DNA of 64,000 nt from Desulfotruncus alcoholivorax DSM 16058 (GCF_000430885.1 NZ_AUMW01000001.1:171565-235564), one strand, 5' to 3'; shown: positions 43,200-52,232, counted from the stretch's first letter. Notes: generated from the letters alone by a model not told the origin. A program made the numbers and translations.

Positions 43200-43297
43200 T
43201 AGAATTCAGTAGTCAGAATTCAGTAGAGATTTCTTACATTCCACTTGAATTGTAGCCAAAAATTATTCTGACTCCTGACTCCTGGCTTCTGACTCCA
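43200..43297. repeat. Dispersed repeat family B, copy between spoIIIAF and spoIIIAG
   Basis: Left AGAATTCAGTAGTCAGAATTC, centre GATTTCTTACATTCCACTTG, right ATTATTCTGACTCCTGACTC. It fills the 134-bp gap. It is of the same sub-type as the recN copy. Confidence 0.8.
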
Positions 43298-43302
43298 AAT
43301 GA

Positions 43303-43941
43303 TTACCTAAATTCAAACCGCACTTGATCAGGTTTTAAATTGTAAAATTGCGCCACCGCCCTGGCCACTTCACCGGCGGCTTTCTTTTCTTCCGGTGAAA
43401 CTATAACTTGATTGTTTTCCATTTGACTGGTCATGCTATTGCCTAACTCTCCAATCTCCACCGGAGCCACATTTATGTTTTTTTCACTATGAGCCTGTTC
43501 CTTGGGTTTTTCAGCATTTGGACCGAAGATGATTGTGATTTCATTAATATCATTCAACTCACCACCTAAGCTAACTAAAACTTCCGCGGGATTCACACCG
43601 GGATTTAACCTGGCTATGGTTAGAATCTGGCTGGCAATTCCCTGCTTATACTGTTCAACTGCTTCATTCCGGTTTAATTCAGAGAGTTTCTTTCCCGTGG
43701 CGATAATATCATCCAGTGGCGGCGCTTCGCCTTCTGCATTGACCTTTAACTGCGGGACTTCCTTCATCACGCTCAGTTTAAGAGCACCGGCAGCCGTTTG
43801 CACCACAGCCAGTATTACTAAAAGCCCCATCACCATTTTGACATAGCGGCGCATGTCCCCCTTGGGCAGAATCATCTCAATAAAAACCGCCAGCAGCACG
43901 ATAACCACTATAGTTTTAATCAGCTCGCGGATCATATCCAT
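43303..43941 (-). CDS. spoIIIAF: Stage III sporulation protein AF
   Basis: 212 aa. Two N-terminal membrane segments (IVVIVLLAVFIEMIL and MVMGLLVILAVVQTAA) and a soluble C-terminal domain. SpoIIIAF is a basal component of the mother-cell-to-forespore channel; its C-terminal domain has a ring-building-like fold. Gaps of 129 and 134 bp with repeats flank the gene, unlike the tight packing in Bacillus. Confidence 0.9.
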   Translation of the reverse strand: MDMIRELIKTIVVIVLLAVFIEMILPKGDMRRYVKMVMGLLVILAVVQTAAGALKLSVMKEVPQLKVNAEGEAPPLDDIIATGKKLSELNRNEAVEQYKQGIASQILTIARLNPGVNPAEVLVSLGGELNDINEITIIFGPNAEKPKEQAHSEKNINVAPVEIGELGNSMTSQMENNQVIVSPEEKKAAGEVARAVAQFYNLKPDQVRFEFR

Positions 43942-44009
43942 GTTTTAGCACTTCCTATCCAATCTTTAAGGTAACCACTACTATTGGTTATTGTATCGCC
44001 CTACTTTCG

Positions 44010-44061
44010 CCATTGCGTGGAGTATAGATTGCCACGAAAGTTTCACTCCTCGCAATAACAT
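44010..44061. repeat. Dispersed repeat family A, copy between spoIIIAE and spoIIIAF
   Basis: CCATTGCGTGGAGTATAGATTGCCACGAAAGTTTCACTCCTCGCAATAA is shown here in part: CATTGCGTGGAG at the left, GATTGCCACGAAAG centrally and TTTCACTCCTCGCAATAAC at the right. The ends (CATTGCG, CGCAATA) are near-complementary. Confidence 0.7.
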
Positions 44062-44070
44062 AGACCGGTG

Positions 44071-45246
44071 TTAGTGCAGCATTACGGTAATATTGCCAAG
44101 ACCAACCACAATGGCCAGGGCAAAAAAGAACAGCAGTCCTACTGTGGCCACAGCGGCAAAGACCGTAATCAAGCTGTTGCCCAGCCCGTTCAGGCAGTCG
44201 CTGATCCTGTCTTCCCCCACCGGCTGGATTACCGCGCCGGCCAGTTTGTAGATCAGGGCTATAGTGATGATCTTAATCAACGGTATCACTACAATCATGG
44301 CTATAATCAGAACTCCGGCAATGCCTACTGCGTTCTTCATTAAAAGGGATGATCGGATAACAGCCTCCAGGGCGTCGCTGAACATGCCCCCCACTACGGG
44401 AATAAACGTTCCCGTGGCAAATTTTGCGGTGCGAAAGGTTAAACTGTCACCCACCGCGCCTGCCACTCCCTGAATAGCCATAACCCCCAAAAAGATGGTG
44501 CTCATCAGTCCCATCAAGCCCATTGCCGCACCCTTGCACAGGCCGGCAAGCTTGGACACCTGAAATTGTTTGGACAGCCCGTTTACTATTTCCAGCACTG
44601 CGGCAAAAAAAATCAGCGGCAAAATAATATTCTTGATGACGGTGCCAAAGACAGCTATGGTAATAAATACAACCGGGTGGAATATGGCTGCCGACGCGAT
44701 GCCCCCTACCGCAACCAGCAGTGTAAGCAACAGGGGCAGGAGGGCCTGCATGAAGATAACCATTTTATCCACAACTTCCCGCCCCATATGGATAGCAAGC
44801 CCGAAAGATCCAATGGCCAGCGTGATAATTACCAGGTAGGCCACCATGTGAGTCAGCTGCCCGGTGGTTCCCTTTTCAAACGCACCCGTTAGGTTCTGCA
44901 GAACAGCGCAAATTACGGCCAGCACCACCAGTTTTCCCAGAAGAGCGGAATTGGCCACCACCTCGCGGAATATATATTTAATACACTGGTTAAAAATTTC
45001 CGTAGGCTGCAAAGATATTTTTCCCGTTGCAATACCTTTAACCAGAGAGCGAAAGTCTGTTTCCGGCAGGGCGCTTTTGATGTCATTATCCATACGGTTA
45101 ACGAAATTCTGGATTTGATCCATGTCCAAATCGCCCAGTTGCTCATCCAACCCCTTTTCCGGTTCCGGGGCCGCCCAGGCAGCTACGGGGAGAATTGTAG
45201 TTAAAAATATAAACAGGGTTAGAGCCAGGTATATTATTTTTTTCAA
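44071..45246 (-). CDS. spoIIIAE: Stage III sporulation protein AE
   Basis: 391 aa polytopic membrane protein with an N-terminal signal-like segment (YLALTLFIFLTTILPVAAWA), an extracytoplasmic stretch, then about seven membrane helices. Family sequence is evident in FNQCIKYIFREVVANSALLG, VAYLVIITLAIGSFGLAIHM and VVGGMFSDALEAVIRSSLLM. It is the largest integral subunit of the SpoIIIA complex. Confidence 0.92.
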   Translation of the reverse strand: MKKIIYLALTLFIFLTTILPVAAWAAPEPEKGLDEQLGDLDMDQIQNFVNRMDNDIKSALPETDFRSLVKGIATGKISLQPTEIFNQCIKYIFREVVANSALLGKLVVLAVICAVLQNLTGAFEKGTTGQLTHMVAYLVIITLAIGSFGLAIHMGREVVDKMVIFMQALLPLLLTLLVAVGGIASAAIFHPVVFITIAVFGTVIKNIILPLIFFAAVLEIVNGLSKQFQVSKLAGLCKGAAMGLMGLMSTIFLGVMAIQGVAGAVGDSLTFRTAKFATGTFIPVVGGMFSDALEAVIRSSLLMKNAVGIAGVLIIAMIVVIPLIKIITIALIYKLAGAVIQPVGEDRISDCLNGLGNSLITVFAAVATVGLLFFFALAIVVGLGNITVMLH

Positions 45247-45280
45247 AATTAATCACCCCTTTGCACCCCTTACCTGCCCC

Positions 45281-45670
45281 CTACGGAATCAACCGTAACA
45301 GCGCCTGCAATACCGCCACTACGATAGGCAGCGCCAGCATGAGCACCATAACTTTGGCCGCCAGTTCCACTTTTACCGCAATGGCGCCCTGCTCCGCGTC
45401 CCGGCAAATCTGGGCTATGAAATCTGCGATGTAGGCGATGCCAATAATTTTCAACAACGTACCCAGGTAGAAAGAACTTATATCGGCGCGCTCGGATAAC
45501 TGTCTCAGGATATCGATGATTGCCCCTACTTTGCCGATTACCAGCAGGAATATAATAACGCCAACCGCTATCCCCAGCAGCATGGCCATAGGCGGCTTTT
45601 TGTATTTAAGCACCACCGCCAGTACCGCCCCAATTAAGGCGATGCTGGATATTTGAAATACAAAGTCCAC
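45281..45670 (-). CDS. spoIIIAD: Stage III sporulation protein AD
   Basis: 129 aa, four hydrophobic segments, with the usual AKVMVLMLALPIVVAVLQAL end and LLKIIGIAYIADFIAQICRD. Small membrane subunit of the SpoIIIA channel base. 34 bp before spoIIIAE. Confidence 0.93.
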   Translation of the reverse strand: MDFVFQISSIALIGAVLAVVLKYKKPPMAMLLGIAVGVIIFLLVIGKVGAIIDILRQLSERADISSFYLGTLLKIIGIAYIADFIAQICRDAEQGAIAVKVELAAKVMVLMLALPIVVAVLQALLRLIP

Positions 45671-45681
45671 GCTACCACCGC

Positions 45682-45885
45682 CTAAAACAGTTTAAATACA
45701 GATTTTACCTCATCGAAAAGAGTGCCCAGCATCTGAATAACCATAATCAGCACCACCGCGATTCCCGTAAGGGTTACCGCAAACCCGTAATCCTCCTTCT
45801 CAGAGTTCTTCAGCACCATGTGAGCAACGGCCACCAGAATTCCAATCCCGGCAATTTTGAAAATTAAATCGATGTTGGCACCCAT
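45682..45885 (-). CDS. spoIIIAC: Stage III sporulation protein AC
   Basis: 67 aa, two hydrophobic segments (LIFKIAGIGILVAVAHMVL and FAVTLTGIAVVLIMVIQML). The ATG at 45885 (MGANID) follows GGAGG by 7 nt; the in-frame GTG two codons earlier overlaps the spacer and is less likely. 11 bp before spoIIIAD. Confidence 0.93.
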   Translation of the reverse strand: MGANIDLIFKIAGIGILVAVAHMVLKNSEKEDYGFAVTLTGIAVVLIMVIQMLGTLFDEVKSVFKLF

Positions 45886-45904
45886 AAGCACTCCTCCTTT
45901 TTTT

Positions 45905-46423
45905 TTAATAAAGGGCCAATACTATTACCAGTCCGCCCAGCAAGCCAACATAGTTCCACATTTTGACGTTCTTTTGGGCAGATTCTTCCGCCGCAGCCAG
46001 GGCTGCTTTCAGCTGTTCCGCCGCCAGCCGGATATGTTTTCCCTGATCATCACGATCAGAAATACCGATACTGTTGCCCAGCCCCCTGACGATGGACAAG
46101 TCGCTTTCACCAAGGGAGCTGCGCGGGTAATACCACTGCAATGATTCGCTCCAGGTATCGCGGGCCGGCTTTCCGCTGCCGCTTCGCAGTTCAGCGGCAA
46201 TGCGCCCGAACAGGGCGGCGGCGGGAGAACCCATTTGCTCTGCAGTCCTGGCCAGCGCCTCCGGCAGCGGGGTCGCCACGTAAGTTATCTCGGTTTCCAG
46301 CATCTGCAGAGCAGTAATTAATTGACGCAGCTCGCGCGGCCTGCGGGAGTACAGGCCGGCCTTTTTCCACCCGGCCAACCCGCTGGCTGTGACAATGAGC
46401 AATCCGCCAATCAGTTTGATCAT
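45905..46423 (-). CDS. spoIIIAB: Stage III sporulation protein AB
   Basis: 172 aa with N- and C-terminal hydrophobic segments (LIGGLLIVTASGLAGW, YVGLLGGLVIVLAL) around a soluble helical domain (RPRELRQLITALQMLETEIT). It resembles type II secretion GspF-like domains, in line with the view that the SpoIIIA complex is a specialised secretion system. Overlaps spoIIIAA by 4 bp. Confidence 0.92.
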   Translation of the reverse strand: MIKLIGGLLIVTASGLAGWKKAGLYSRRPRELRQLITALQMLETEITYVATPLPEALARTAEQMGSPAAALFGRIAAELRSGSGKPARDTWSESLQWYYPRSSLGESDLSIVRGLGNSIGISDRDDQGKHIRLAAEQLKAALAAAEESAQKNVKMWNYVGLLGGLVIVLALY

Positions 46424-47430
46424 TGTTTCACCCCCAGCTGAAGAAGATCACTGCCGGTATATATTTTTTCCACTGTTCCCACACCCCGGGACCTGCCCAG
46501 TTGCACAAACCGTTCGATAATATTAAGCTGCAGCAAGTATTTCAGCGCCGGTCTTGCAGCCAGTTCCCGCAGTGATGAGCCGTGGATGGTTACAATAACG
46601 CGCACTCCGGCATTAAAAACCTCCTCCAGCGCCTTAATGTCCTCCATTTTTCCTATCTCGTCGGTGACGATAACGTCCGGTGACATCGACCTGAGCAGTA
46701 TCATCATCCCCTGGGCTTTGGGACAGCCATCCAGCACGTCTGTTCTGACCCCGACGTCCATTTGGGGGACGCCCCGGTGGCACCCGGCAATTTCAGAACG
46801 CTCGTCCACCACACCCACGGTACGGCCCGGAAAATTAAACCCCGGCACACCGTCGCTGATTTGCCGCACCAGGTCCCTGAGCAGGGTGGTCTTGCCGCAG
46901 CGCGGCGGGGAGAATATCACCGTATGATAAACGCTGCCGGTTTTATGGTCGATCAGTTTATTAAGCACGCCGCCGGCAATACCTTTAACTTCCCGGCAAA
47001 CCCTGATGTTTAAGCCTGAGATGTGCTTAATGGTTTTAACTCGCCCGTTATCTAAAACAGCTTTCCCGGTCAGTCCCACCCTGTGCCCGCCCGGGAGGGT
47101 CAGGTACCCGTTTCTCAGCTCTTCTTCCAGAGCATAAATGGAATAGCCACTGATGTTATGAATTACTTTTTCCAAGTCGGAGGCTTCGATTACAAATGCG
47201 CCGGCGGGTATATGATTAACCGAACCGTCTCGCCGTACGAAAAAGTCAGCACTTCCCACCCCCAGCATCAGCGGCCTGTCCCGGCGCAGCCTGATTTCCT
47301 CCAGTTCGGAAAGGTAACGCTGCGGCACGGCGCTGATAATCTCTTTCAGCCCGGGCGATAAAAAAGATACTATTTGCTGCCAGGCTCCTTCCGCCGGTAT
47401 AGCGGTTTTTGCTGCTGTTAATCCGGTCAA
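46420..47430 (-). CDS. spoIIIAA: Stage III sporulation protein AA, secretion-type ATPase
   Basis: ~336 aa AAA/secretion ATPase. Walker A: FSPPRCGKTTLLRDLVRQI; Walker B-like region: MSPDVIVTDEIGKMEDIKAL. It energises the SpoIIIA channel. I use the TTG at 47430, 6 nt after AAAGGAGG; a frame to 47544 has no ribosome site. It opens the eight-gene spoIIIA operon. Confidence 0.93.
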   Translation of the reverse strand: MTGLTAAKTAIPAEGAWQQIVSFLSPGLKEIISAVPQRYLSELEEIRLRRDRPLMLGVGSADFFVRRDGSVNHIPAGAFVIEASDLEKVIHNISGYSIYALEEELRNGYLTLPGGHRVGLTGKAVLDNGRVKTIKHISGLNIRVCREVKGIAGGVLNKLIDHKTGSVYHTVIFSPPRCGKTTLLRDLVRQISDGVPGFNFPGRTVGVVDERSEIAGCHRGVPQMDVGVRTDVLDGCPKAQGMMILLRSMSPDVIVTDEIGKMEDIKALEEVFNAGVRVIVTIHGSSLRELAARPALKYLLQLNIIERFVQLGRSRGVGTVEKIYTGSDLLQLGVKQ

Positions 47431-47484
47431 CGTTATCCTCCTTTCCCAAAATGGTTTGGGTATAAGCCCGTCCTCATTTATAAA

Positions 47485-47513
47485 TGTGTATTTGTGCTGC
47501 TGGAAAAATATGC
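47485..47513 (-). promoter_or_regulatory. Candidate sigma-E promoter of spoIIIA
   Basis: Minus strand: GCATATT (47513-47507), a 14-nt spacer and AATACACA (47492-47485), close to the sigma-E pattern (-35 GKATATT, -10 CATACAMT). It lies ~55 bp before the spoIIIAA start. The spoIIIA operon is sigma-E controlled in Bacillus, so the match is expected. Confidence 0.5.
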
Positions 47514-47526
47514 CCATATAACCACA

Positions 47527-47560
47527 AAAAAATAGAACCGACAATTCGGTTCTATTTTTT
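47527..47560. terminator. Strong bidirectional terminator before spoIIIAA
   Basis: 15-bp perfect arms AAAAAATAGAACCGA and TCGGTTCTATTTTTT with a 4-nt loop. It ends transcription from the reductase-rhodanese gene on the minus strand and insulates the spoIIIA operon. Confidence 0.9.
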
Positions 47561-47580
47561 AAACTTTGTAATTAATGCTT

Positions 47581-47611
47581 CCTGCTGAGGATGCCGCGCC
47601 AGCGGCATGGG
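47581..47611. repeat. Dispersed repeat family C, copy 2
   Basis: CCTGCTGAGGATGCCGCGCC followed by AGCGGCATGGGCG; inverted relative to 41825-41851 with a 2-3 bp length difference in the CC(TC)AGCAGG part. The stem ATGCCGC/GCGGCAT is perfect. A looser match (CGCCAGCGGTATGGGG) is at ~3261. Confidence 0.65.
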
Positions 47612-47617
47612 CGTTTC

Positions 47618-49312
47618 CTAGAACTCATACGGCCAGGCCTGAAGGCCGCCCTCCATGTATTTAACATCCCCGAACCCGGCTCCCTTTAATGTGCGCAACG
47701 CCTCGTAAGCCCTGGTGCCCAGGGCGCAAAGCACTACAATCTCCTTGTCCCTGGGGATTTCGTTGATCCTTTCCCGCAGGTCGCCCAGCACCACCAGCAT
47801 AACCCGGTCGTCTTTTAAATGGCGCATATTGAACTGGGCCTCGGTGCGCACGTCAAGAATCACCATGTCATCGCCGCGGTCCATTTTTTCTTTCAGCTCT
47901 CTTGCGCTGATTGTTTCGGCCAGCCCGGCCACTTTGTTGCGCACGATATTGGCCGCGTGCGCGGCCACATCAATAGGCGTGGAGAAGGGCGGGGCGTAGC
48001 CCAGGTCGACTTCAGCCATCTGGTCCACGGTGGCATTAAAAGTAATGGCCGTGGCCGCAACGTCGATCCGTTTAACTGCGTCGCCCAATCCAACCGCCTG
48101 GGCGCCGAGAATTTTGCCCGTGCCTTCCTCGGTAATCAGCTTCATCATTACCATTCCATGCTCGGGATGGTAGTGCGTGCGGTCGAAGCCGTGGAAAACC
48201 CCGGTTACAACCTTATATCCCAGGTCGCGGGCCTGCTTTTCGCCCAGGCCGGTCCGCCCGACATTGAAGCCCATGGCACGCATTACGGCTGTGCCCAGAA
48301 CGCCCTTGAATACGGTGTTTCCTCCGGTGATGTTGTCTCCCACTACGCGGCCCTGCCTGTTGGCCGAGGTGGCCATGGGCAGAAATACTTTTTTGCCGCT
48401 GACCAGGTGCGTAGTTTCGGCGCAATCGCCCAGGGCGTAGATGTCCGGGTCGCTGGTCTGCAGGTATTCATTGACTGCGATGGCGCCGGTATCCCCGATC
48501 ACCAGGCCGGCCTCGCGGGCCAGTTTGACGTTCGGGCGCACCCCTACCGCCACCACAACCAGTTCGGCGTCAACGGGTCCTTGATCCGTGATAACCGTGG
48601 TAACATTACCGTCTTCGTCACCTTCCAGCTTCAGCACTTTATGACCAAGGTAAAACTCAATGCCCTGATCCGTTAGTTTTTTAGCCAGAAACTCAGCCAT
48701 ATCAGGATCCAGCATACCCGGCAAAATCTGATCCTGGAGCTCTATCACCGAGCAAAACATGTGCAACTTCATCAGCGCGTCGGCAGTTTCCAGCCCGATC
48801 AAACCGGCCCCGATAATGGCCGCCTCGCCGCCTTCACCGGCACCAAGAATTTCCTTAATTCTTTGAGCATCTTCGGGATGATTGAGCTTATGTACCCCTT
48901 TTAAATTCAAGCCTTCAATGGGCGGCACGAACGGCTCGGCCCCCGTGGCCAGCACCAGTTTGTCATAAGGCAGTGTTTGCTTTTCTCCGGTTTCAAGGTT
49001 TTCAATCAACACTTCTTTTTTGTCCCTGTCAATGGACTTGGCCTCGGTGCGGGTCAACACCCGGCACCCTTTTTCCCGCCAGAAATAATCTTCATCCCTG
49101 ATAACACCGTAGGTGGTCTCAAACAAAAGTTCAAATTTATGAGTTTCACCCGACAGGTAATAGGGCATACCGCACCCGGCATAGGATATTAATTTACCTT
49201 TTTCAATGATGGTTATTTCCGCTTCGGGATCCAGCCGGCGGGCCCTTGCCGCAGCTTTCGGCCCTGCGGCCACACCACCGATGATAACGATTTTTTTGCC
49301 CAATTTTCCCAC
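47618..49312 (-). CDS. CoA-disulfide-reductase-like flavoprotein with C-terminal rhodanese domain
   Basis: 564 aa. FAD site VIIGGVAAGPKAAARARRLD, active-site Cys in ISYAGCGMPYYLSG (~45), NAD site AAIIGAGLIGLETADALM, and a dimerisation domain to ~450. A rhodanese domain follows (~465-564) with an active-site loop VVLCALGTRAYEAL carrying Cys. Such fusions (CoADR-Rhd) reduce CoA disulfides, polysulfides or persulfides and fit sulphur-metabolising anaerobes. Single gene between terminators. Confidence 0.88.
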   Translation of the reverse strand: MGKLGKKIVIIGGVAAGPKAAARARRLDPEAEITIIEKGKLISYAGCGMPYYLSGETHKFELLFETTYGVIRDEDYFWREKGCRVLTRTEAKSIDRDKKEVLIENLETGEKQTLPYDKLVLATGAEPFVPPIEGLNLKGVHKLNHPEDAQRIKEILGAGEGGEAAIIGAGLIGLETADALMKLHMFCSVIELQDQILPGMLDPDMAEFLAKKLTDQGIEFYLGHKVLKLEGDEDGNVTTVITDQGPVDAELVVVAVGVRPNVKLAREAGLVIGDTGAIAVNEYLQTSDPDIYALGDCAETTHLVSGKKVFLPMATSANRQGRVVGDNITGGNTVFKGVLGTAVMRAMGFNVGRTGLGEKQARDLGYKVVTGVFHGFDRTHYHPEHGMVMMKLITEEGTGKILGAQAVGLGDAVKRIDVAATAITFNATVDQMAEVDLGYAPPFSTPIDVAAHAANIVRNKVAGLAETISARELKEKMDRGDDMVILDVRTEAQFNMRHLKDDRVMLVVLGDLRERINEIPRDKEIVVLCALGTRAYEALRTLKGAGFGDVKYMEGGLQAWPYEF

Positions 49313-49449
49313 CCCGCTTGATAGTTATTTTAAACTGGTTATGAACAATACTCCATTTTACTCCTTAATTGTAAATGGTACATGCTGTGCAGTCAAGAAC
49401 CACCCGGTTTATTTATCTGTTATATTTGCATATTATAATAAAAAAATTG

Positions 49450-49471
49450 GGCGACAGGATAGCCTGCCGCC
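49450..49471 (-). terminator. Terminator after the CD1247-type gene
   Basis: Minus strand: GGCGGCAGG-CTAT-CCTGTCGCC (one G-T pair) followed by CAATTTTTTTA. It lies ~35 bp past the stop codon. Confidence 0.8.
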
Positions 49472-49504
49472 TTTTTTCGGTCTTTTTTATTTTATAAGTC
49501 TTTA

Positions 49505-49939
49505 TCATAAGTCTTCATCCATAGCTGTTAAAGCCCGGCCCGTTATTTCTTCCGCCTCATCGGCGGATTCAAAGCTATCATCGTTAACAAAAACAACTTC
49601 ATCACAATTGGGACAGGTTACTTCGATAATATCATCATCCTCAATTATACCGGAATCGAACAAAACAGTTTCACCGCAGCGAGGGCAGTCCACCTCCACA
49701 TAATCTTCCATATCATCTTCATTTAAGTCTGCTTCTAGAGAATACAGGTCTTCGTCGATGGTCTCAACGTAATCTTCCAGTTGTTCCTGGGCGTTTTCAA
49801 GTTCGGAAAACGAGTCAGCAAAATCTTCCAAAACGCTGATAATATTTTGAATTATTTTTCCTTCCTTGCTTTCGCCCTCAAGGTTCAGCCCGGTTGAAAG
49901 TCCCTGAAGGTAAGCCACTTTAGATCTAAGGTCGGACAT
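49505..49939 (-). CDS. CD1247-type zinc-ribbon protein
   Basis: 144 aa. N-terminal helical region (LRSKVAYLQGLSTGLNL, then EGKIIQNIISVLEDFADSF) typical of the CD1247 N-terminal domain, a very acidic linker, and a zinc ribbon with CPRC (~84-87) and CPNC (~108-111). Function unknown; it is conserved next to efp in clostridia. Predicted cytoplasmic. Confidence 0.82.
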   Translation of the reverse strand: MSDLRSKVAYLQGLSTGLNLEGESKEGKIIQNIISVLEDFADSFSELENAQEQLEDYVETIDEDLYSLEADLNEDDMEDYVEVDCPRCGETVLFDSGIIEDDDIIEVTCPNCDEVVFVNDDSFESADEAEEITGRALTAMDEDL

Positions 49940-50021
49940 TAAGAAACCCCCTTTGGTTTTCCAAGATACATTTCAACAAAAATAGTATCCCTCGCACCGG
50001 GGGTTTTTAAACATATATTTC

Positions 50022-50579
50022 CTAAACTCTTTTGATGTAATGGCCTGTACGGGTATCTATCTGCAGGACATCACCGGTATTAATAAAAAACGGGACCTGA
50101 ACCACATAACCCGTTTCCAGTGTCGCCGGCTTGGAACCGCCCGAAGCGGTATCGCCTTTGATGCCGGGCGCTGTTTCCACCACTTCAAGTTCAACATAAT
50201 TGGGCAGTTCCACACCTATTGAGCGCCCCTGAAAGGTCAAAATGGTTATGACCATATTTTCCTTTAAAAATTTAATGGCATCTTCCAGCTGGTCTTTGCT
50301 CATGGCAAACTGGTCGTAGGTTTCCATATCCATAAAGTTATAATCGGATCCGTCGTTATATAGATACTGCACTTCCCTGCGTTCCACCCTGGCCCGGGGG
50401 ATTTTTTCACCGGCATTAAAGGTTTTGTCTACCACAGCGCCAGTTCTGAGGTTTTTTAACTTGGAGCGGACAAAAGCCGCACCCTTGCCGGGCTTCACGT
50501 GCTGAAAGTCCACCACCTGGTAAACGTCACCCTCCAGCTCAATGGTTAAACCTGTGCGAAATTCATTGGTTGATATCAA
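50022..50579 (-). CDS. efp: Translation elongation factor P
   Basis: 185 aa, three beta-barrel domains. [20 protein letters not shown] opens the KOW-like domain; the loop [18 protein letters not shown] carries the conserved Lys at the tip (K32 region); the C-terminal OB domain has [20 protein letters not shown]. It relieves ribosome stalling at polyproline. It follows pepP and a family B repeat. Confidence 0.95.
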   Translation of the reverse strand: MISTNEFRTGLTIELEGDVYQVVDFQHVKPGKGAAFVRSKLKNLRTGAVVDKTFNAGEKIPRARVERREVQYLYNDGSDYNFMDMETYDQFAMSKDQLEDAIKFLKENMVITILTFQGRSIGVELPNYVELEVVETAPGIKGDTASGGSKPATLETGYVVQVPFFINTGDVLQIDTRTGHYIKRV

Positions 50580-50600
50580 GTTCCCCGCCTCCTAAAAAAG

Positions 50601-50677
50601 TATTCAGAATTCAGTAGTCAGAATTCAGAATACTGCATAAACGTTTTCTTATACTGGCTTCTGATTTCTGACTCCTT
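50601..50677. repeat. Dispersed repeat family B, copy between efp and pepP
   Basis: GTATTCAGAATTCAGTAGTCAG, then a variable centre (GCATAAACGTTTTCTTAT), then CTGGCTTCTGATTTCTGACTCC. It fills the 109-bp gap. Confidence 0.8.
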
Positions 50678-50688
50678 AGTAATTACAT

Positions 50689-51762
50689 TTAAGAAAGAAT
50701 AATTAACTTGTCCTTTGGTGACTTCGTCAGCACCCGGCAGCCGTCCTTTTCCACCACAACACTGTCCTCAATCCTGACTCCGCCAACTCCGGGGAGGTAA
50801 ATGCCAGGCTCCACCGTAACCACCATTCCTTCACGCAGCACGGTATTATCCCTGGAGGACAGGCGCGGCGCTTCGTGCACCGCCAGGCCCACTCCATGAC
50901 CGGTCCCGTGCCCGAAATACTCGCCATAACCATAGGATTCAATTACTTGGCGGGCCGCGCCATCCGCCGAACTGGCGGTTACGCCGGCCTTGACTGCCGC
51001 AAGCCCGGCCAATTGAGCCTCCAGCACGATGGAATAAATCTTCTTTAATTCTGCCGGCGGCTCGCCCACGGCCACTGTCCTTGTCATATCGGAATTGTAG
51101 TTATCAAAAACAACACCATAGTCCAGGGTAATGAGGTCACCATAACCGATAACCCTGTCCGTGGCGGTACCGTGCGGCAACGATGACCTGGGGCCGGATG
51201 CGATGATAAATGGGAAAGCCGGGCCCGAAGCACCTTTTTTGCGCAGGTATGTTTCCAGTTCCAACTCTATCTCCTTTTCACTGGTGCCCGGTTTAATCCG
51301 CCCGCAGATATAATTAAACCCATCGTCCAGCAAGGACATAGACCTGGCGATAGCCAGCAGCTCACTACTGTCTTTAACCTGCCTGTTTTGTTCAACCACA
51401 CCCGTTACCGGAATAAGTTCAACGCCTTTAAGCTTGCATTTTAATTTTTCATAAAAATGATAACTTATGTAGTCGGCTTCAAAGGCCACGGATTTTAAGC
51501 CCAGCGAGCCGGCAATATCAGCGAGTGTGTCTTCCGTTGTTTCCCGTAATTTATAAATTTCAAGGTGCGGGCTTTGTTGTTGGGCCTGTTCAATGTATCG
51601 AAAATCAGTGACAAGGAAAGACTTATTTTCTGTAACCAATACGGCACCGGAACTACCGGTAAATCCGCTAAGATACAGCCTGTTTTCCGGCTGCATAACC
51701 AACATCGCGCCGGCACCGCTTTCAGCCAGGTAACCGGCAACTTGTTTAACTCGCTCCATCAT
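50689..51762 (-). CDS. pepP: Xaa-Pro aminopeptidase (M24B)
   Basis: 357 aa. The creatinase-like N-terminal domain (NRLYLSGFTGSSGAVLVTE) is followed by the pita-bread catalytic domain with metal ligands in ITLDYG, SDMTRTVAVG, GHGTGHGVGLAVHE, VTVEPGIYLPG and VRIEDSVVV. It removes N-terminal residues next to proline in peptides. Located between aroQ and efp, a typical clostridial order. Confidence 0.93.
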   Translation of the reverse strand: MMERVKQVAGYLAESGAGAMLVMQPENRLYLSGFTGSSGAVLVTENKSFLVTDFRYIEQAQQQSPHLEIYKLRETTEDTLADIAGSLGLKSVAFEADYISYHFYEKLKCKLKGVELIPVTGVVEQNRQVKDSSELLAIARSMSLLDDGFNYICGRIKPGTSEKEIELELETYLRKKGASGPAFPFIIASGPRSSLPHGTATDRVIGYGDLITLDYGVVFDNYNSDMTRTVAVGEPPAELKKIYSIVLEAQLAGLAAVKAGVTASSADGAARQVIESYGYGEYFGHGTGHGVGLAVHEAPRLSSRDNTVLREGMVVTVEPGIYLPGVGGVRIEDSVVVEKDGCRVLTKSPKDKLIILS

Positions 51763-51791
51763 TGGATAATGTCCTCATTATTAAGTGTCAT

Positions 51792-52232
51792 TTAGTGTCC
51801 CCCGGTGCACAAATGCGCAACCGCCCTTAATGCCAGCAAATAACCAGCCGCGCCGAAACCGGAGACCTGCCCGGCTGCCACCGGCGCTATCACCGAATGG
51901 TGCCTGAATTCCTCCCGGGCGTAAATATTGGAAAGATGAACCTCAATCACCGGAAGACTGATAGCGGCAACAGCATCGCGCAGCGCGTAGCTGTAATGGG
52001 TGAAAGCCCCCGGGTTAAAGATGACAGCGGAGAAATTATCTCTTGCATCGTGCAGCCGGTCTATCAGCGCACCTTCGTGATTGGATTGGAAAAATTCAAG
52101 CTCAACGCCCAATTCACCGGCCAGAGCCAGCATCGAGGATTGTATTTGATCAAGGGTAACAGCACCGTAAACGCCGGGTTCACGCAGCCCCAGCAGGTTT
52201 AAATTGGGTCCGTTTAAAACTAGTATTCTCAC
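51792..52232 (-). CDS. aroQ: Type II 3-dehydroquinate dehydratase
   Basis: 146 aa. [18 protein letters not shown] (catalytic Tyr/Arg loop), [31 protein letters not shown] and [18 protein letters not shown] contain the active-site residues. Shikimate pathway step 3; forms dodecamers. 30 bp before pepP. Confidence 0.96.
   Translation of the reverse strand: MRILVLNGPNLNLLGLREPGVYGAVTLDQIQSSMLALAGELGVELEFFQSNHEGALIDRLHDARDNFSAVIFNPGAFTHYSYALRDAVAAISLPVIEVHLSNIYAREEFRHHSVIAPVAAGQVSGFGAAGYLLALRAVAHLCTGGH

Noticed and set aside
47819..48676. 285-codon plus-strand frame
   Set aside because: Antisense to the reductase-rhodanese gene; shadow of a long GC-rich gene.
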